This document shows, one piece after another, positions 32,912 to 33,158 of a stretch of 33,158 bases of DNA. A program made the translations under genes and the position numbers. Under the pieces are notes generated by a model. It was not told the DNA's origin and ran no database searches. It saw nothing but the letters and a program-made list of their open reading frames with translations. The stretch comes from Candidatus Paracaedibacteraceae bacterium (GTDB lineage: Bacteria; Pseudomonadota; Alphaproteobacteria; Paracaedibacterales; Paracaedibacteraceae): assembly GCA_019459505.1 (NCBI GenBank), contig JAIBEV010000167.1, positions 1-33,158 of the forward strand, read 5' to 3'. Positions within the stretch are counted from its first letter, which is position 1, and each line of letters opens with the position of its first letter.

Positions 32912-33158
32912 GGCGCAGCTGCCCGAGCGGTCGCGGTTGGTAAAGCCAACCAACTTAAAGGCAAAACGTTAAAAGAGTCCGTAATGGGAGCGATGAGTGG
33001 CGCTGTGGCGGCGGAGAGCATGAGTGAATTGTTGATGCTGGTCTATGTGCCCAGAATTGAGCAACAGTTGGCCGAATCAGGATTAGAGAAAGGCAGTGAG
33101 GCGTATAGTCAAAGGCGAGAAGTGCTTAAGGCTGACGCTTTTAAGCAAATCAAGCTCT
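32912..33158 (+). pseudogene. Orphan CdiA-like pre-toxin fragment, start-less, runs off window
   Basis: The frame opens after a TAG at 32909-32911 and continues to the window edge (82 codons). It reads GAAARAVAVGKANQLKGKTL, then GAMSGAVAAESMSELLM, RIEQQLAESGLEKGSEAYSQ. This matches, in order, the segment encoded from about 30985 to 31230 of the giant toxin gene (GAATRAV..., GGAAGAASAEMVAEWMM, RIDSQLQDQGFSQGTQAYQV). It has no start codon, signal peptide or stalk and lies after a terminator. It is therefore an orphan toxin module, the type that supplies alternative tips by recombination. Its own toxin domain, if kept, lies beyond the window. Confidence 0.7.

Noticed and set aside
32761..33021. 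Minus-strand open frame of 86 codons
   Set aside because: It is antisense to the orphan pre-toxin fragment and runs through the terminator; the plus-strand homology explains the open frame.

Overview
The window looks like an accessory region from an AT-rich, amoeba- or protist-associated intracellular bacterium. My best guess is an alphaproteobacterium of the Holosporales / Paracaedibacter-Odyssella type, with a Legionella-like gammaproteobacterium as the alternative. This is inference from content: eukaryotic-like repeats, LuxR-type regulators, giant haemagglutinin-like exoproteins and decayed insertion sequences. I see no rRNA, tRNA, CRISPR or core housekeeping operon.

Layout. Positions 1-710 hold insertion-sequence debris: an IS3-family transposase tail, an internally deleted IS110 transposase, a possible IS3 end, and a 177-bp MITE with near-perfect 23-bp inverted repeats and a TAA target duplication. 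A LuxR-type regulator (826-1650, minus) is divergent from a five-gene plus-strand cluster (1967-7457): a radical SAM enzyme, an exported protein with an SGHYxPT motif like that of plant IQM proteins, a shortened MobA/MobL relaxase, a leucine-rich-repeat protein, and an RpiB-like/NUDIX fusion. A 20-bp near-perfect dyad in the divergent gap is a candidate operator. Two hairpins separate the cluster from a convergent 1115-residue protein (7584-10931, minus) that joins an N-terminal LuxR helix-turn-helix, a membrane helix, an NB-ARC-like ATPase and TPR repeats.

From 11171 all long genes but one transposase read plus. First comes an exported LRR-like protein interrupted by an in-frame stop, then a 2909-residue beta-helical exoprotein ending in a domain with an HEMMH zinc-protease motif. 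An IS6-family element (about 22694-23530) follows, with a consensus -35 hexamer in its outward-facing end. Next is a second exoprotein of 2797 residues, organised like a contact-dependent-inhibition or polymorphic toxin: signal peptide, haemagglutinin-type repeats, an OTU-like cysteine protease domain, a hydrophobic DUF637-like pre-toxin region, and a GIY-YIG-like nuclease tip. A small AT-rich gene placed as its immunity gene, a terminator, and an orphan copy of the pre-toxin region that runs off the window complete the locus.

How the parts may work together. The 23.8-33.2 kb locus looks like a toxin/immunity locus whose stalk also carries a predicted anti-host (deubiquitinase-like) domain. 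The 11.2-22.3 kb genes look like a second exported attack or adhesion module. The 0.8-7.5 kb cluster looks like a LuxR-controlled unit making a modified or exported product. No TpsB/CdiB outer-membrane partner is present, so the export route of the giants is not shown here.
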